Assembly (NCBI RefSeq): GCF_012103215.1 | Contig: NZ_JAAVNE010000047.1 | Coordinates: forward strand, 1-40,162 | Direction: 5' to 3' | Length of the DNA: 40,162 bases | Source: Falsiroseomonas selenitidurans | GTDB taxonomy: Bacteria; Pseudomonadota; Alphaproteobacteria; Acetobacterales; Acetobacteraceae | Shown: piece after piece, positions 16,152-23,526 of the stretch | Layout: the number at the start of each line of letters is the position of its first letter | Position numbering within the stretch: the first letter of the stretch is position 1 | Notes under the pieces: model-generated | What the model saw: the letters and a program-made list of their open reading frames with translations, nothing else | Told to the model about the DNA's origin: nothing | Databases searched by the model: none | Made by a program: the position numbers and the translations under genes

Positions 16152-16997
16152 ATGAACGCGATCCTGCCGCATGAGCCGCTGCTGCGCCTGCTGCCCTTCG
16201 CCGCAATCCTCGCGCTGATGGCGGTGGCGGAGGCGCTGTCCCCGCGGCGACGGCCGCAGCACCCGCGCTGGCGGCGCTGGCCCTCCAACCTCGGCATCGT
16301 GCTGCTGGACACGCTGGTGCTGCGCCTCGTCTTCCCCACGGCGGCGGTGGGCGTGGCCCTGGCGGCGGAGGCGCAGGGCGCCGGGCTGCTGCCCTGGCTC
16401 GGCCTGGCCGGCCCGGCGGCGGTGGTGCTGGCCATCCTGCTGCTCGACCTGGTCATCTACCTGCAGCACCGGCTGTTCCACGCCGTGCCGCTGCTGTGGC
16501 GGCTGCACCGGATGCACCATGCGGACCTGGATGTGGACGTGACCACAGGGCTGCGCTTCCACCCGCTGGAGATCCTCGTCTCCATGCTCATCAAGCTGGC
16601 GGCGGTGGTGGCGCTGGGCGCGCCGGCGGTGGCGGTGCTGCTGTTCGAGATCCTGCTGAACGCGACCTCCCTGTTCAACCACGCCAATCTGCGCCTGCCC
16701 GAAGGGCTGGACCGCGTGCTGCGCCGGGTGCTGGTGACGCCGGACATGCACCGGGTTCATCATTCGGTGGTGCCGCAGGAGACGAACAGCAATTTCGGCT
16801 TCAACCTGGCCGCCTGGGACCGGCTGTTCGGCACCTACCGGGCGCAACCCGCCGCCGGCCATGCCGGCATGACCCTGGGGCTGGACGCGTTCCGCGATCC
16901 GCGCGACCTGCGGCTGGACCGGATGCTGGTGCAACCGCTGCGGGGTGGCCCCGCATCCTTCAGCGGCCGAACGTCACCCGCCCCGCCGCCCGGCTGA
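16152..16997 (+). CDS. Sterol desaturase / fatty acid hydroxylase family membrane protein
   Basis: A 281-aa integral membrane di-iron protein. Several N-terminal hydrophobic segments are followed by the family's histidine clusters: YLQHRLFH (HxxxH type), HRMHHAD (HxxHH), and HRVHHSVVPQETNSNFGF (HxxHH) near residue 200. These ligate the two irons used for O2-dependent hydroxylation or desaturation of lipids, carotenoids or related hydrophobic substrates. It has a good ribosome site (GGAGG) before ATG 16152. The last 15 residues after LVQPLRG are Pro/Ser-rich and not family-like; they overlap a coding-like minus-strand stretch, so the natural C-terminus may have been altered. Confidence 0.9.
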   Translation: MNAILPHEPLLRLLPFAAILALMAVAEALSPRRRPQHPRWRRWPSNLGIVLLDTLVLRLVFPTAAVGVALAAEAQGAGLLPWLGLAGPAAVVLAILLLDLVIYLQHRLFHAVPLLWRLHRMHHADLDVDVTTGLRFHPLEILVSMLIKLAAVVALGAPAVAVLLFEILLNATSLFNHANLRLPEGLDRVLRRVLVTPDMHRVHHSVVPQETNSNFGFNLAAWDRLFGTYRAQPAAGHAGMTLGLDAFRDPRDLRLDRMLVQPLRGGPASFSGRTSPAPPPG

Positions 16998-17246
16998 TCC
17001 GGCCCTGCGCCTCCAGCCTGGATGGGGCACGGTACGGGGCTTCGCGGGTCAGGCCGGTCTCGGCCGCGGCGCCGGATGGCCCGCATGATGGTGGGCATCG
17101 ACGACAGGCAGGGGCTGGTCCTGATCCCACGGCGCGCATGATGCGGGGCGCCGGGGTTGATGCGCCGCAAGATGTTCAAGGCCGCTTCCTGCCATGGTCG
17201 CGCCGGATCGCAGGGGACAGCGGCACAGATGCGGAAGCTCGGACAA
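16960..17246 (-). other. Low-confidence decayed coding remnant in the gap before the permease gene
   Basis: The 257-bp gap between 16997 and 17255 holds no convincing gene. On the minus strand two coding-like pieces lie in different frames. One contains LPVVDAHHHAGH (about 17075-17110), like the metal-binding N-terminus of amidohydrolases. The other ends in EAQGRISRAAGRVTFGR and a TGA at 16960-16962. They could be parts of a frame-shifted, shrunken gene, or chance. Confidence 0.15.
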
Positions 17247-17254
17247 GCCGGCGC

Positions 17255-18307
17255 ATGAGCGTCTCCGGCGGCATATCCCCGGCGCGTCATGCGGCGCTGG
17301 TCTGGCTGGCGGGCTGCGCCGCCGGGCTTGCGGCCTGGGCGTTGGCGTACAGCCAGCTCGTGCCAGTCTCGGACTGGCTGGTCTCCCTGCTGCCGCTGGA
17401 CCGGCACAGCCGGCTGGGCGAGGCGATCGCCTTCTTCCTGTACGACGTGCCGAAGGTGCTGCTGCTTCTGCTGCTGGTGGTCTTCGCCATGGGCGTTGTG
17501 CGCAGCTTCTTCTCCCCGCAGCGCACGCGGGCGCTGCTGGCGGGGCGGCGCGTGGGGGCGGGCAATGTGCTGGCGGCCGGGCTCGGCGTGCTGACGCCCT
17601 TCTGCTCCTGCTCCGCCGTGCCGCTGTTCATCGGCTTCGTCTCCGCCGGGGTGCCGCTCGGCGTCACCTTCTCCTTCCTCATCGCCGCGCCGATGGTGAA
17701 TGAGGTGGCGCTGGGGCTGCTGTTCGCGCTGCTGGGCTGGCAGGTGGCGCTGGTCTATCTCGGCTTCGGCCTCGCCATCGCCATCACCGCCGGCTGGGTG
17801 ATCGGGCGCCTGCACCTGGAATCCTGGCTGGAGCCCTGGGTGCTGCAGATCCATGCCGGCCCCGCCAGCCTGGAGGAAGCGGCGCCGGCCTGGCCGGACC
17901 GCATCCGCGCCGGGCGCGACTCCGTCCACGATATCGTCGGCCGCGTCTGGCCCTGGATCATCGCCGGCATCGCCATGGGCGCGCTGATCCATGGCTATGC
18001 GCCGGCGGAATTGCTGGCCTCGATCATGGGCAAGGAGGCCTGGTGGTCCGTGCCGGCCGCCGTGCTCGTCGGCATCCCGATGTATTCCAACGCCGCCGGC
18101 ATCATCCCGGTGGTGGAGGCGCTGCTGGGCAAGGGCGCGGCGCTCGGCACCGTGCTGGCCTTCATGATGAGCGTCATCGCGCTGTCGCTGCCGGAGCTGA
18201 TCATCCTGCGCAAGGTGCTGTCGCCGAAGCTGATCGCGGTCTTCGTCGCGGTGGTCGGTGCCGGCATCCTGGCCGTGGGATTCCTGTTCAACCTGCTGTT
18301 CGCGTGA
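17255..18307 (+). CDS. Permease of the DUF318/ArsP (UPF0718) family
   Basis: A 350-aa polytopic membrane protein with about eight to ten hydrophobic segments. The family hallmark TPFCSCSAVPLFIGF lies near residue 115; a matching second-half motif GIPMYSNAAGIIPVVEALL is present. Members export methylated or trivalent (organo)arsenicals or other thiol-reactive compounds, and many remain uncharacterised. A thioredoxin-like gene follows after 11 bp, a pairing frequently seen for this family. Unusually, no ArsR-type regulator precedes it here. ATG 17255 gives the expected N-terminus; nothing upstream looks coding in this frame. Confidence 0.88.
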   Translation: MSVSGGISPARHAALVWLAGCAAGLAAWALAYSQLVPVSDWLVSLLPLDRHSRLGEAIAFFLYDVPKVLLLLLLVVFAMGVVRSFFSPQRTRALLAGRRVGAGNVLAAGLGVLTPFCSCSAVPLFIGFVSAGVPLGVTFSFLIAAPMVNEVALGLLFALLGWQVALVYLGFGLAIAITAGWVIGRLHLESWLEPWVLQIHAGPASLEEAAPAWPDRIRAGRDSVHDIVGRVWPWIIAGIAMGALIHGYAPAELLASIMGKEAWWSVPAAVLVGIPMYSNAAGIIPVVEALLGKGAALGTVLAFMMSVIALSLPELIILRKVLSPKLIAVFVAVVGAGILAVGFLFNLLFA

Positions 18308-18318
18308 GGGGTTTTGCC

Positions 18319-18555
18319 ATGAAGGACGTGAAGGTGCTCGGCCCGGGCTGCAAGCGCTGCGATGCGGCGGTGCAGATGGTGCAGGATGCCGCGGCGCAGG
18401 CCGGGATGCCGGTCACCGTCTCCAAGGTCACGGATTACGCCGCGATCGCCGGCTACGGCATCGCCGCCACCCCCGGCATCGTGGTGGATGGCAAGGTGGT
18501 GCATGCGGGCGGGCTGCCGAAGCCCGCCGATCTGGCGCGCTGGCTGGCGGGCTGA
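18319..18555 (+). CDS. Thioredoxin-like redox-active disulfide protein
   Basis: A 78-aa small thioredoxin-fold protein. The active site is Cys11-Lys-Arg-Cys14 in GPGCKRCD, and the cis-proline is in ATPGIVVDG. The length matches the small 'redox-active disulfide protein 2' group that is often encoded beside DUF318 permeases. It has no signal peptide and is therefore cytosolic. It starts 11 bp after the permease and probably supplies reducing power or a thiol-bound substrate to it. It converges with the CitE-like gene, whose stop lies only 3 bp from this stop codon. Confidence 0.88.
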   Translation: MKDVKVLGPGCKRCDAAVQMVQDAAAQAGMPVTVSKVTDYAAIAGYGIAATPGIVVDGKVVHAGGLPKPADLARWLAG

Positions 18556-18558
18556 GGC

Positions 18559-19419
18559 TCAGCGCGCCCGGGCGAGCAGCCGCTTCGCGCGGTCCACCAC
18601 CGGCAGGTCGATCATCGCCCCCTCGAAGGCCACCGCGCCCTGTCCTTCCGCGACCGCCTGCTCGAAACACGCGATCAGGCGGCGGGCGCGGTCCACCGCC
18701 TCCGGGCTCGGCCCGTAGATCTCGTTGATGATCGGCACCTGTGCCGGGTGGATGCAGGCGGCGCAGCCGAAGCCCAGCGCGCGGGACCGCCGCAGCGCGG
18801 TGCGATAGGCTTCCGGATCGTCGAAGGATGCGAAGGCGCCGAGCGAGCCCAGCGGCGTGATGCCCGCCCCGCGTGCCGCCAGCAGCGCCAGCATCGCCGG
18901 CAGGTACAGGCTGTCGGCGGCGGGCACCGCCTCCATCTCCGTCGCCAGATCCTCCCCACCCACGCCGAGCGCCACCACCCTTGGATCGGCGCGCGCGATG
19001 TCGGGCAGGCGGGGCAGCGCCTCCGCCGTCTCGACAATGGCGAGGAAGCGCGTGGGTGCGCGGCCGTGCCGGGCCTCGGCAGCGGCGGCCAGTTCCGCCA
19101 GCAGGCGCACATGCTCGGCGCCCATCACCTTGGGCAGCATCAGCGCGGTGGCGCCGGCGGCGATCGCGGCCTCGATGTCCGGCACGGCGAGGTCCAGCGG
19201 CCGGTTGACGCGGACGCAGACCGTGGCGCCCGCCTGGCCGACCTGCGCCGCGGCCGCGGCCAGCGCCGCGCGGGCTTCCGCCTTGCGCGCGGGCAGGATG
19301 GAATCCTCCAGGTCGAGGATGATGACATCGGCCTGCCGCGTATGCGCCTTGGCGACGAAGCGCTCGGCCAGCACGGGCACGAACAGCAGGGATCGCCAGC
19401 GGGCGGGGTGGTCGGTCAT
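18559..19419 (-). CDS. HpcH/HpaI-family CitE-like CoA lyase
   Basis: A 286-aa CitE/malyl-CoA-lyase-type TIM barrel. Members cleave or form malyl-, citramalyl- or beta-methylmalyl-CoA with Mg2+. Visible residues are DLEDSI (35-41), Arg70 (VCVRVNRP), the metal ligands Glu130 (IVETAEA) and Asp157 (GGEDLA), and CIHPAQ (222-227). The start 19419 overlaps the CoA-transferase stop (ATGA). With the CoA-transferase and hotdog hydratase upstream, the natural reading is (S)-citramalyl-CoA cleavage to acetyl-CoA and pyruvate. Malyl-CoA thioesterase or lyase activity is an alternative. It is the last gene of the IclR-flanked minus-strand operon. Confidence 0.88.
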   Translation of the reverse strand: MTDHPARWRSLLFVPVLAERFVAKAHTRQADVIILDLEDSILPARKAEARAALAAAAAQVGQAGATVCVRVNRPLDLAVPDIEAAIAAGATALMLPKVMGAEHVRLLAELAAAAEARHGRAPTRFLAIVETAEALPRLPDIARADPRVVALGVGGEDLATEMEAVPAADSLYLPAMLALLAARGAGITPLGSLGAFASFDDPEAYRTALRRSRALGFGCAACIHPAQVPIINEIYGPSPEAVDRARRLIACFEQAVAEGQGAVAFEGAMIDLPVVDRAKRLLARAR

Positions 19420-20630
19420 GCGCGCGCCTCCGGCGTGGCGACGATGCCGGCTTCCACCAGGCGGTCGATCGCCGCATCGTCCAGCCCGGCCTCCCGCAGC
19501 ACGGCGCGGGTATCGGCGCCCAGGCGCGGCGCCGGCAGCGCATCCTCCCGCATGCCGCCGCTGAAGCGGTTGGGCGTGGCGGTGCGGCGGATGCGGCCCT
19601 CGCTCGGGTGATCCTCCGGCGCGAAGAAGCCGGTGGCGGCAAGGTGCGGGTCCTGCAGCAGGTCGTCCAGGCTGTTGTAGGCGGCGGCCGGCACATCCGC
19701 CGCGCCGAGGATCGCCAGCCATTCCGCCGTCGTCTTCTCCCGCATCGCCGCGGCGCGCACCTTGAGGTATTCGGCGGCATTGGCCGTGCGCGCGGCGGCG
19801 TTCAGGAATCGCGGATCGGTCTTCAACGCCGGCCGGCCGATGGCGTCGAAGAAGGCGAAGGCCTGGGCGTTGGTGTTGGGGCCGACCGTGATGTAGCCAT
19901 CCCGCGTCGGCACCGGCCGGTAATCCGGGCTCAGCAGCCGGCCATCGCCGAGCGGCCCCACCGGCGGGTCGAAGGTGCCGGCGCCGAGATGCTCGCTCAT
20001 GACGAAGGAGGCCATGTTCTCGAACATCGGCACCTCGATCGCCTCGCCCACGCCGGTCCTTTCGCGGCGGTATAGCGCGAAGCCGATGCATTGCGCGGCG
20101 ATCAGCCCGGTGATGTGGTCCGTCATCACCATCGGCACGAAGCGCGGCTCGCCATTCGCGCGGTGGAAGGTGCCGGCGACGCCGGACAGGCTCTGGATGA
20201 TCGGGTCGTAGGCCGGGCGGTTGAAATAGGGGCCGCCGCGGCCGAAGGCGAGGATGGCGCAGTGGATCAGGCGCGGGTTGATCGCGCGCAGCGCCTCCCA
20301 CCCCAGCCCGGCGCGGTCCAGCGCGTTGGGGCGGATGTTGCTGACGAAGACATCCGCGGTGCGGATCAGCGCCAGCAGTGCCGCCTGGCCCTCCGGATGC
20401 TTGATGTCGACGCAGAAGGACCGCTTGTTGCGGTTGAACTGCATGAACTTGCCGGACATGCCGGGGTTGCGGCTGCCCTGCGCCATGGTGCGCAGCAGGT
20501 CGCCGCCGCCCGGCGCCTCCACCTTGATGACCTCCGCCCCCTGGTCGGCGAGGGTGCGGGAGCAGATCGGGCCGACGACCACGGCGGTGAGGTCCACCAC
20601 CCGCACGCCCTCCAGCGGGCCACCACTCAT
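19416..20630 (-). CDS. CaiB/BaiF family (class III) CoA-transferase
   Basis: A 404-aa class III CoA-transferase with the N-terminal signature LEGVRVVDLTAVVVGPICSR and catalytic Asp171 in VPMVMTDHITGL. It is only distantly similar to the CoA-transferase at 7817. Within an operon for a hotdog hydratase and a CitE-like lyase, the likely role is activation of mesaconate (or a related C5/C4 acid) to its C4-CoA ester, or the C1-C4 CoA transfer known from the 3-hydroxypropionate bicycle. The start is ATG 20630. Upstream lies repeat copy 2 (about 160 bp), so it is separated from the hydratase gene. Its stop overlaps the lyase start by ATGA. Confidence 0.88.
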   Translation of the reverse strand: MSGGPLEGVRVVDLTAVVVGPICSRTLADQGAEVIKVEAPGGGDLLRTMAQGSRNPGMSGKFMQFNRNKRSFCVDIKHPEGQAALLALIRTADVFVSNIRPNALDRAGLGWEALRAINPRLIHCAILAFGRGGPYFNRPAYDPIIQSLSGVAGTFHRANGEPRFVPMVMTDHITGLIAAQCIGFALYRRERTGVGEAIEVPMFENMASFVMSEHLGAGTFDPPVGPLGDGRLLSPDYRPVPTRDGYITVGPNTNAQAFAFFDAIGRPALKTDPRFLNAAARTANAAEYLKVRAAAMREKTTAEWLAILGAADVPAAAYNSLDDLLQDPHLAATGFFAPEDHPSEGRIRRTATPNRFSGGMREDALPAPRLGADTRAVLREAGLDDAAIDRLVEAGIVATPEARA

Positions 20631-20634
20631 GCTC

Positions 20635-20795
20635 GGCGCACGAAGGTTTCACCTTCGTGCCTCTCAACCCTGCCACCGGCACGCCACAGGCGTGACGGGC
20701 GGGCCGCATCCGCGGCCCTTGGCTTCGCGGCACTGGCCGCGGCGCGCATTCGCGCGCGTGGCCCTTCGGGCCGCAGGTCGGAATCTCGTGAGGCC
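20635..20795 (+). repeat. Intergenic multi-hairpin repeat, copy 2
   Basis: The most complete copy. Consecutive perfect stems are CACGAAGGT-TTC-ACCTTCGTG (9 bp), CACGCC-ACA-GGCGTG, GGGCCGC-ATCC-GCGGCCC, GCGCGC-ATTC-GCGCGC and GGCCC-TTC-GGGCC. It ends in CTTCGGGCCGCAGGTCGGA (20764-20782), identical to copy 1. It shares CTTGGCTTCGCGGC-like sequence with copy 3. It fills the whole gap between two minus-strand genes of one operon. On the plus strand its left arm encodes EGFTFVPLNPATGTPQA and a stop, resembling the copy 1 readthrough peptide EGFAFVPI. Confidence 0.6.
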
Positions 20796-20799
20796 AGCA

Positions 20800-21669
20800 T
20801 CATGCGCCGAATTCCAGTTCCATCTCCGCCGCCAGCGTGCCGTCCGGCGCCGCGGCCCAGGCGGCCATCCTGCCGCCCACCGGCGCCGCGCCGGCCAGCG
20901 TCACCGTCTGGCCGACGAAAAGCGGCCGCCGCAGCCGCGCGGTGAAGCCCAGCAGGGGCCCCGGCGCGCGCTTCAGCGCGGCATCGACGATCAGATGCAT
21001 GGTCAGCCCGCCATTCTGCACCGTGGCGGGATAGCCCTCCGCATCGCGTGCGTAATCCGCATCGTAGTGGATGCGGTGGCTGTTCCAGGTGACGGCGGAG
21101 TAGCGGAAGACCAGTACGGGATCGAGCAGCACCGCATCCGACCAGGCCGCGCCGTCGGGCGCCGGCACGGGCGGCGTGCTGGCGCTTTGCGCACCGGGCG
21201 GCACGGCTTCGCGGTAGACCGCATCGAACTCATCCACCGCGAGGATCATGCCGCGTGCGGAAATGGTCTGCCGCATGGTCAGCACGACGATCTGCCCGGT
21301 GCGCGCCTGCTTCGGCTCGATCGCCGCCACCTCGATGGTTTTGGTTGCGGCATCGCCCACCTGCAGCGCGCCATGGATGCGCGTGCGGCGGCCGGCACCC
21401 ATGCGGCGGGGCAAGGGGATCGGCGGCAGGAAGGCGCCGCGGCGCGGGTGCCCATCCGGCCCGATCTCGCTCTGTCGCGCGACATCGGCGAAGAACAGGC
21501 TGAACCAATGCGGCGGCAGGGCGCTGCCCGGGCCGAAGCTGTCCGGGTCCAGATCCAGCATGCCGGCGATGCGGCGCACGGCGGGCAGCGTGATCTCCTC
21601 CGCCACCACGCGGGAGCGGCCGATCCAGGCGCGCAGTTCCGGCATCGCGGCGGCGACGGCCTCGCTCAT
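20800..21669 (-). CDS. MaoC/HTD2-like hotdog dehydratase (mesaconyl-C4-CoA/itaconyl-CoA hydratase type)
   Basis: A 289-aa double-hotdog protein. The N-terminal half is an FAS1-type dehydratase domain (about 1-150), and the C-terminal half carries RYSAVTWNSHRIHYDADYA (189-207) with His198 and His201, the hydratase-2-like active site. Length and layout match mesaconyl-C4-CoA hydratase (Meh), HTD2 and itaconyl-CoA hydratases. Next to a CoA-transferase and a CitE-like lyase, it would hydrate mesaconyl-C4-CoA to citramalyl-CoA. The start at 21669 overlaps the stop of the Bug binding-protein gene (ATGA). An assignment to another unsaturated dicarboxylyl-CoA is possible. Confidence 0.82.
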   Translation of the reverse strand: MSEAVAAAMPELRAWIGRSRVVAEEITLPAVRRIAGMLDLDPDSFGPGSALPPHWFSLFFADVARQSEIGPDGHPRRGAFLPPIPLPRRMGAGRRTRIHGALQVGDAATKTIEVAAIEPKQARTGQIVVLTMRQTISARGMILAVDEFDAVYREAVPPGAQSASTPPVPAPDGAAWSDAVLLDPVLVFRYSAVTWNSHRIHYDADYARDAEGYPATVQNGGLTMHLIVDAALKRAPGPLLGFTARLRRPLFVGQTVTLAGAAPVGGRMAAWAAAPDGTLAAEMELEFGA

Positions 21670-22652
21670 TGGGCGGACAGGTTCAGGCGGCGGATCATCG
21701 GCACCCAGAGATTGGCCTGCGCCAAGGCGCGATCCTCGGCCTGTTCGGGCGTGTTCGGCGGCGCCGGGTCGGCGCCGACGCGGGCGAAGGCGGTGCGCAA
21801 TTCGGCCGAGGCCAGCGCCTCGTTCAGCGAACGGTTGAGCCGCAGGACGATCTCCGGCGGCGTGCCGGAATGCGCCATCAGGCCGAACAGGTTCAGCGCC
21901 TCATACCCCTGCACCACCTCGCCGATCGCCGGCACCTCCGGCCAGTTCGGCGAACGCCGCGGGCTGGTAACGCCGAGGGCGCGGATCGCCGGGTCCGCCT
22001 TCACCGGCTCCGCCTCCGGCAGCCCCACCAGCCGCGCCTGGACGCGGCCGGCGAGCAGATCCGTCATGCCCTGCGTGCTCTGCCGGTAGGGCACATGGGT
22101 CATCTCCAGCCCGGCCTTTTCGCTGAGCAGTTCCATCGAGAGATGCGTCGTCGCGCCGATGCCGGAGGAGGCGTAGTTCAGCTTCCCCGGATTGGCCCGC
22201 GCATGGGCGATGAACTCCGCCAGGTTGCGCGCCGGCACGCTGGCATGGACCAGCAGGATGTTCGGCGTGGTGGCGTAGAGCCCGATGGTCACCAAATCCC
22301 GCGCATGGGCGAAAGGCAGGTTCGGCCGCAGCGCCTGGTTGATCGCCTGGGTGTTCCGCGTGCCGACGAGGATGGTGTAGCCATCGGCCGGCGACCGCAC
22401 CACGGCCTCCGCCGCCACCACGCCGGCGGCGCCCGGGCGGTTGTCCGGCGTTACCACCTGGCCGAGGTTGCGCGACATGGCATCGGCGACGATGCGCGCC
22501 ACCACATCGGTCTGTCCGCCGCCGCCATAAGGAATCATCATGCGGATCGGCCGGTCCGGCCAGGCGGCGTGGGCCAGGCGCGGGGCGGCCAAGGGGGCGG
22601 CCAGCAGGCCAGCGGTCGCGCCCAGCAGGGCACGGCGGTGCAGCTTCGGCAT
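21666..22652 (-). CDS. Bug/TctC family tripartite tricarboxylate transporter substrate-binding protein
   Basis: A 328-aa periplasmic binding protein. The signal peptide begins HRRALLGATAG (possibly twin-arginine-like) and is cleaved near LAHA-AWP. Family motifs are WPDRPIRMMIPYGGGGQTDVVAR, NRPGAAG (about residue 78), YASSGIGATTHLSMELL and HVPYRQSTQG. Bug proteins bind dicarboxylates and similar acids for TctAB, but no TctA or TctB gene is in the window. As first gene of the operon with hydratase, CoA-transferase and lyase, its ligand is plausibly mesaconate, citramalate or itaconate. It is divergent from the IclR gene with an 88-bp shared regulatory region and has a ribosome site GGAGGAAA. 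Confidence 0.92.
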   Translation of the reverse strand: MPKLHRRALLGATAGLLAAPLAAPRLAHAAWPDRPIRMMIPYGGGGQTDVVARIVADAMSRNLGQVVTPDNRPGAAGVVAAEAVVRSPADGYTILVGTRNTQAINQALRPNLPFAHARDLVTIGLYATTPNILLVHASVPARNLAEFIAHARANPGKLNYASSGIGATTHLSMELLSEKAGLEMTHVPYRQSTQGMTDLLAGRVQARLVGLPEAEPVKADPAIRALGVTSPRRSPNWPEVPAIGEVVQGYEALNLFGLMAHSGTPPEIVLRLNRSLNEALASAELRTAFARVGADPAPPNTPEQAEDRALAQANLWVPMIRRLNLSAQ

Positions 22653-22708
22653 CCGATTTCCTCCATCCGGTTTTGCCGCAGTCTAGACGCAGCCGGCGCC
22701 GCGTGGTG

Positions 22709-22724
22709 CATCGCATATGTGATG
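22709..22724. promoter_or_regulatory. 16-bp near-palindrome, candidate IclR operator
   Basis: CATCGCATATGTGATG is symmetric except at one pair. It lies between the divergent Bug gene (start 22652, minus) and the IclR gene (start 22741, plus), 16 bp before the IclR start codon. Its size and AT-rich centre in a GC-rich genome suit an IclR-dimer operator controlling both directions. Confidence 0.5.
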
Positions 22725-22740
22725 TTGGCGGAGGGCAGCC

Positions 22741-23526
22741 GTGCCACGCGAGGGCTTCGTGAAATCCGCACAGCGGACGCTGGAGGTGCTGGAGCTGTTC
22801 GCCGGCAGCCACCGCGCGGCGACGGTGGCGGAGGTGGCGCGCGACCTCGGCTATCCGCAATCCAGCACCTCCATCCTGCTCGCCGACCTCGCCCGCCTCG
22901 GCTACCTGGAACAGGATGCGGCCAGCCGCGCCTATCGGCCGACCCTGCGCGTCATGCTGCTGGGCGGCTGGATGCAGGACCGGCTGATCGGCGAGAGCAG
23001 CCTGCTGCGGCGGATGGAGACGCTGCGCACGCGCCACGACGTGACGGTGCTGATCGGCATGCAGGCCGGCGCCCGGGTGCGCTACATCCTGACGCTGCGC
23101 CGCCCCGCCGCCGGGCAGCATATGCGCGCCGGGATGACGCGCGCCATCGGCCGCGCCGCGGTGGGCAAGGCGCTGCTGACGCTGAAATCCGACGCCGAGG
23201 CGCAGCGTATCCTGCGCCGCGCCAATGCGGAGGAAGCCGAGGCCGCCCGCCGCATTGATGTGGCCACGGTGATCGAAAACCTGCGCCAGGGCCGGGCGCG
23301 TGGCTGGGTGGAAAGCGGCGGCGCCGTGGTGCCGGGGCAGAACGTGCTGGCCATGCCGCTGCCGCCGCTGCCGGACCACCCGCGCCTGGCCATCGGCCTG
23401 GGCACGACGGAGGCCGAGGTGGCGCGGCGGCGGGACAGCCTGGTGGCCGCGCTGCGGGAGGTCTGCGCGGCGCTGCAGCGGGAAGCCGGGCGCCGTGCCC
23501 CGGATCAGCCGGGCGGGAAGCCGTAG
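22741..23526 (+). CDS. IclR-family transcriptional regulator
   Basis: A 261-aa regulator with an N-terminal winged helix (about 6-65, KSAQRTLEVLELFAGSHRAATVAEVARDLGYPQSSTSILL) and a C-terminal ligand-binding IclR domain (about 80-245). The start is GTG at 22741 with a good ribosome site (GGAGGG, spacing 5-6). IclR proteins commonly control aromatic- and dicarboxylic-acid catabolism. It is divergent from the Bug-hydratase-CoA-transferase-lyase operon, so it is its likely controller. The effector could be mesaconate or a downstream acid. The 3' end overlaps the convergent amidohydrolase gene by about 20 bp. Confidence 0.92.
   Translation: MPREGFVKSAQRTLEVLELFAGSHRAATVAEVARDLGYPQSSTSILLADLARLGYLEQDAASRAYRPTLRVMLLGGWMQDRLIGESSLLRRMETLRTRHDVTVLIGMQAGARVRYILTLRRPAAGQHMRAGMTRAIGRAAVGKALLTLKSDAEAQRILRRANAEEAEAARRIDVATVIENLRQGRARGWVESGGAVVPGQNVLAMPLPPLPDHPRLAIGLGTTEAEVARRRDSLVAALREVCAALQREAGRRAPDQPGGKP

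Noticed and set aside
13672..16206. Long minus-strand frame opposite the ATPase and MFS genes
   Set aside because: It is antisense shadow coding; the plus-strand genes have clear Walker motifs and membrane segments.
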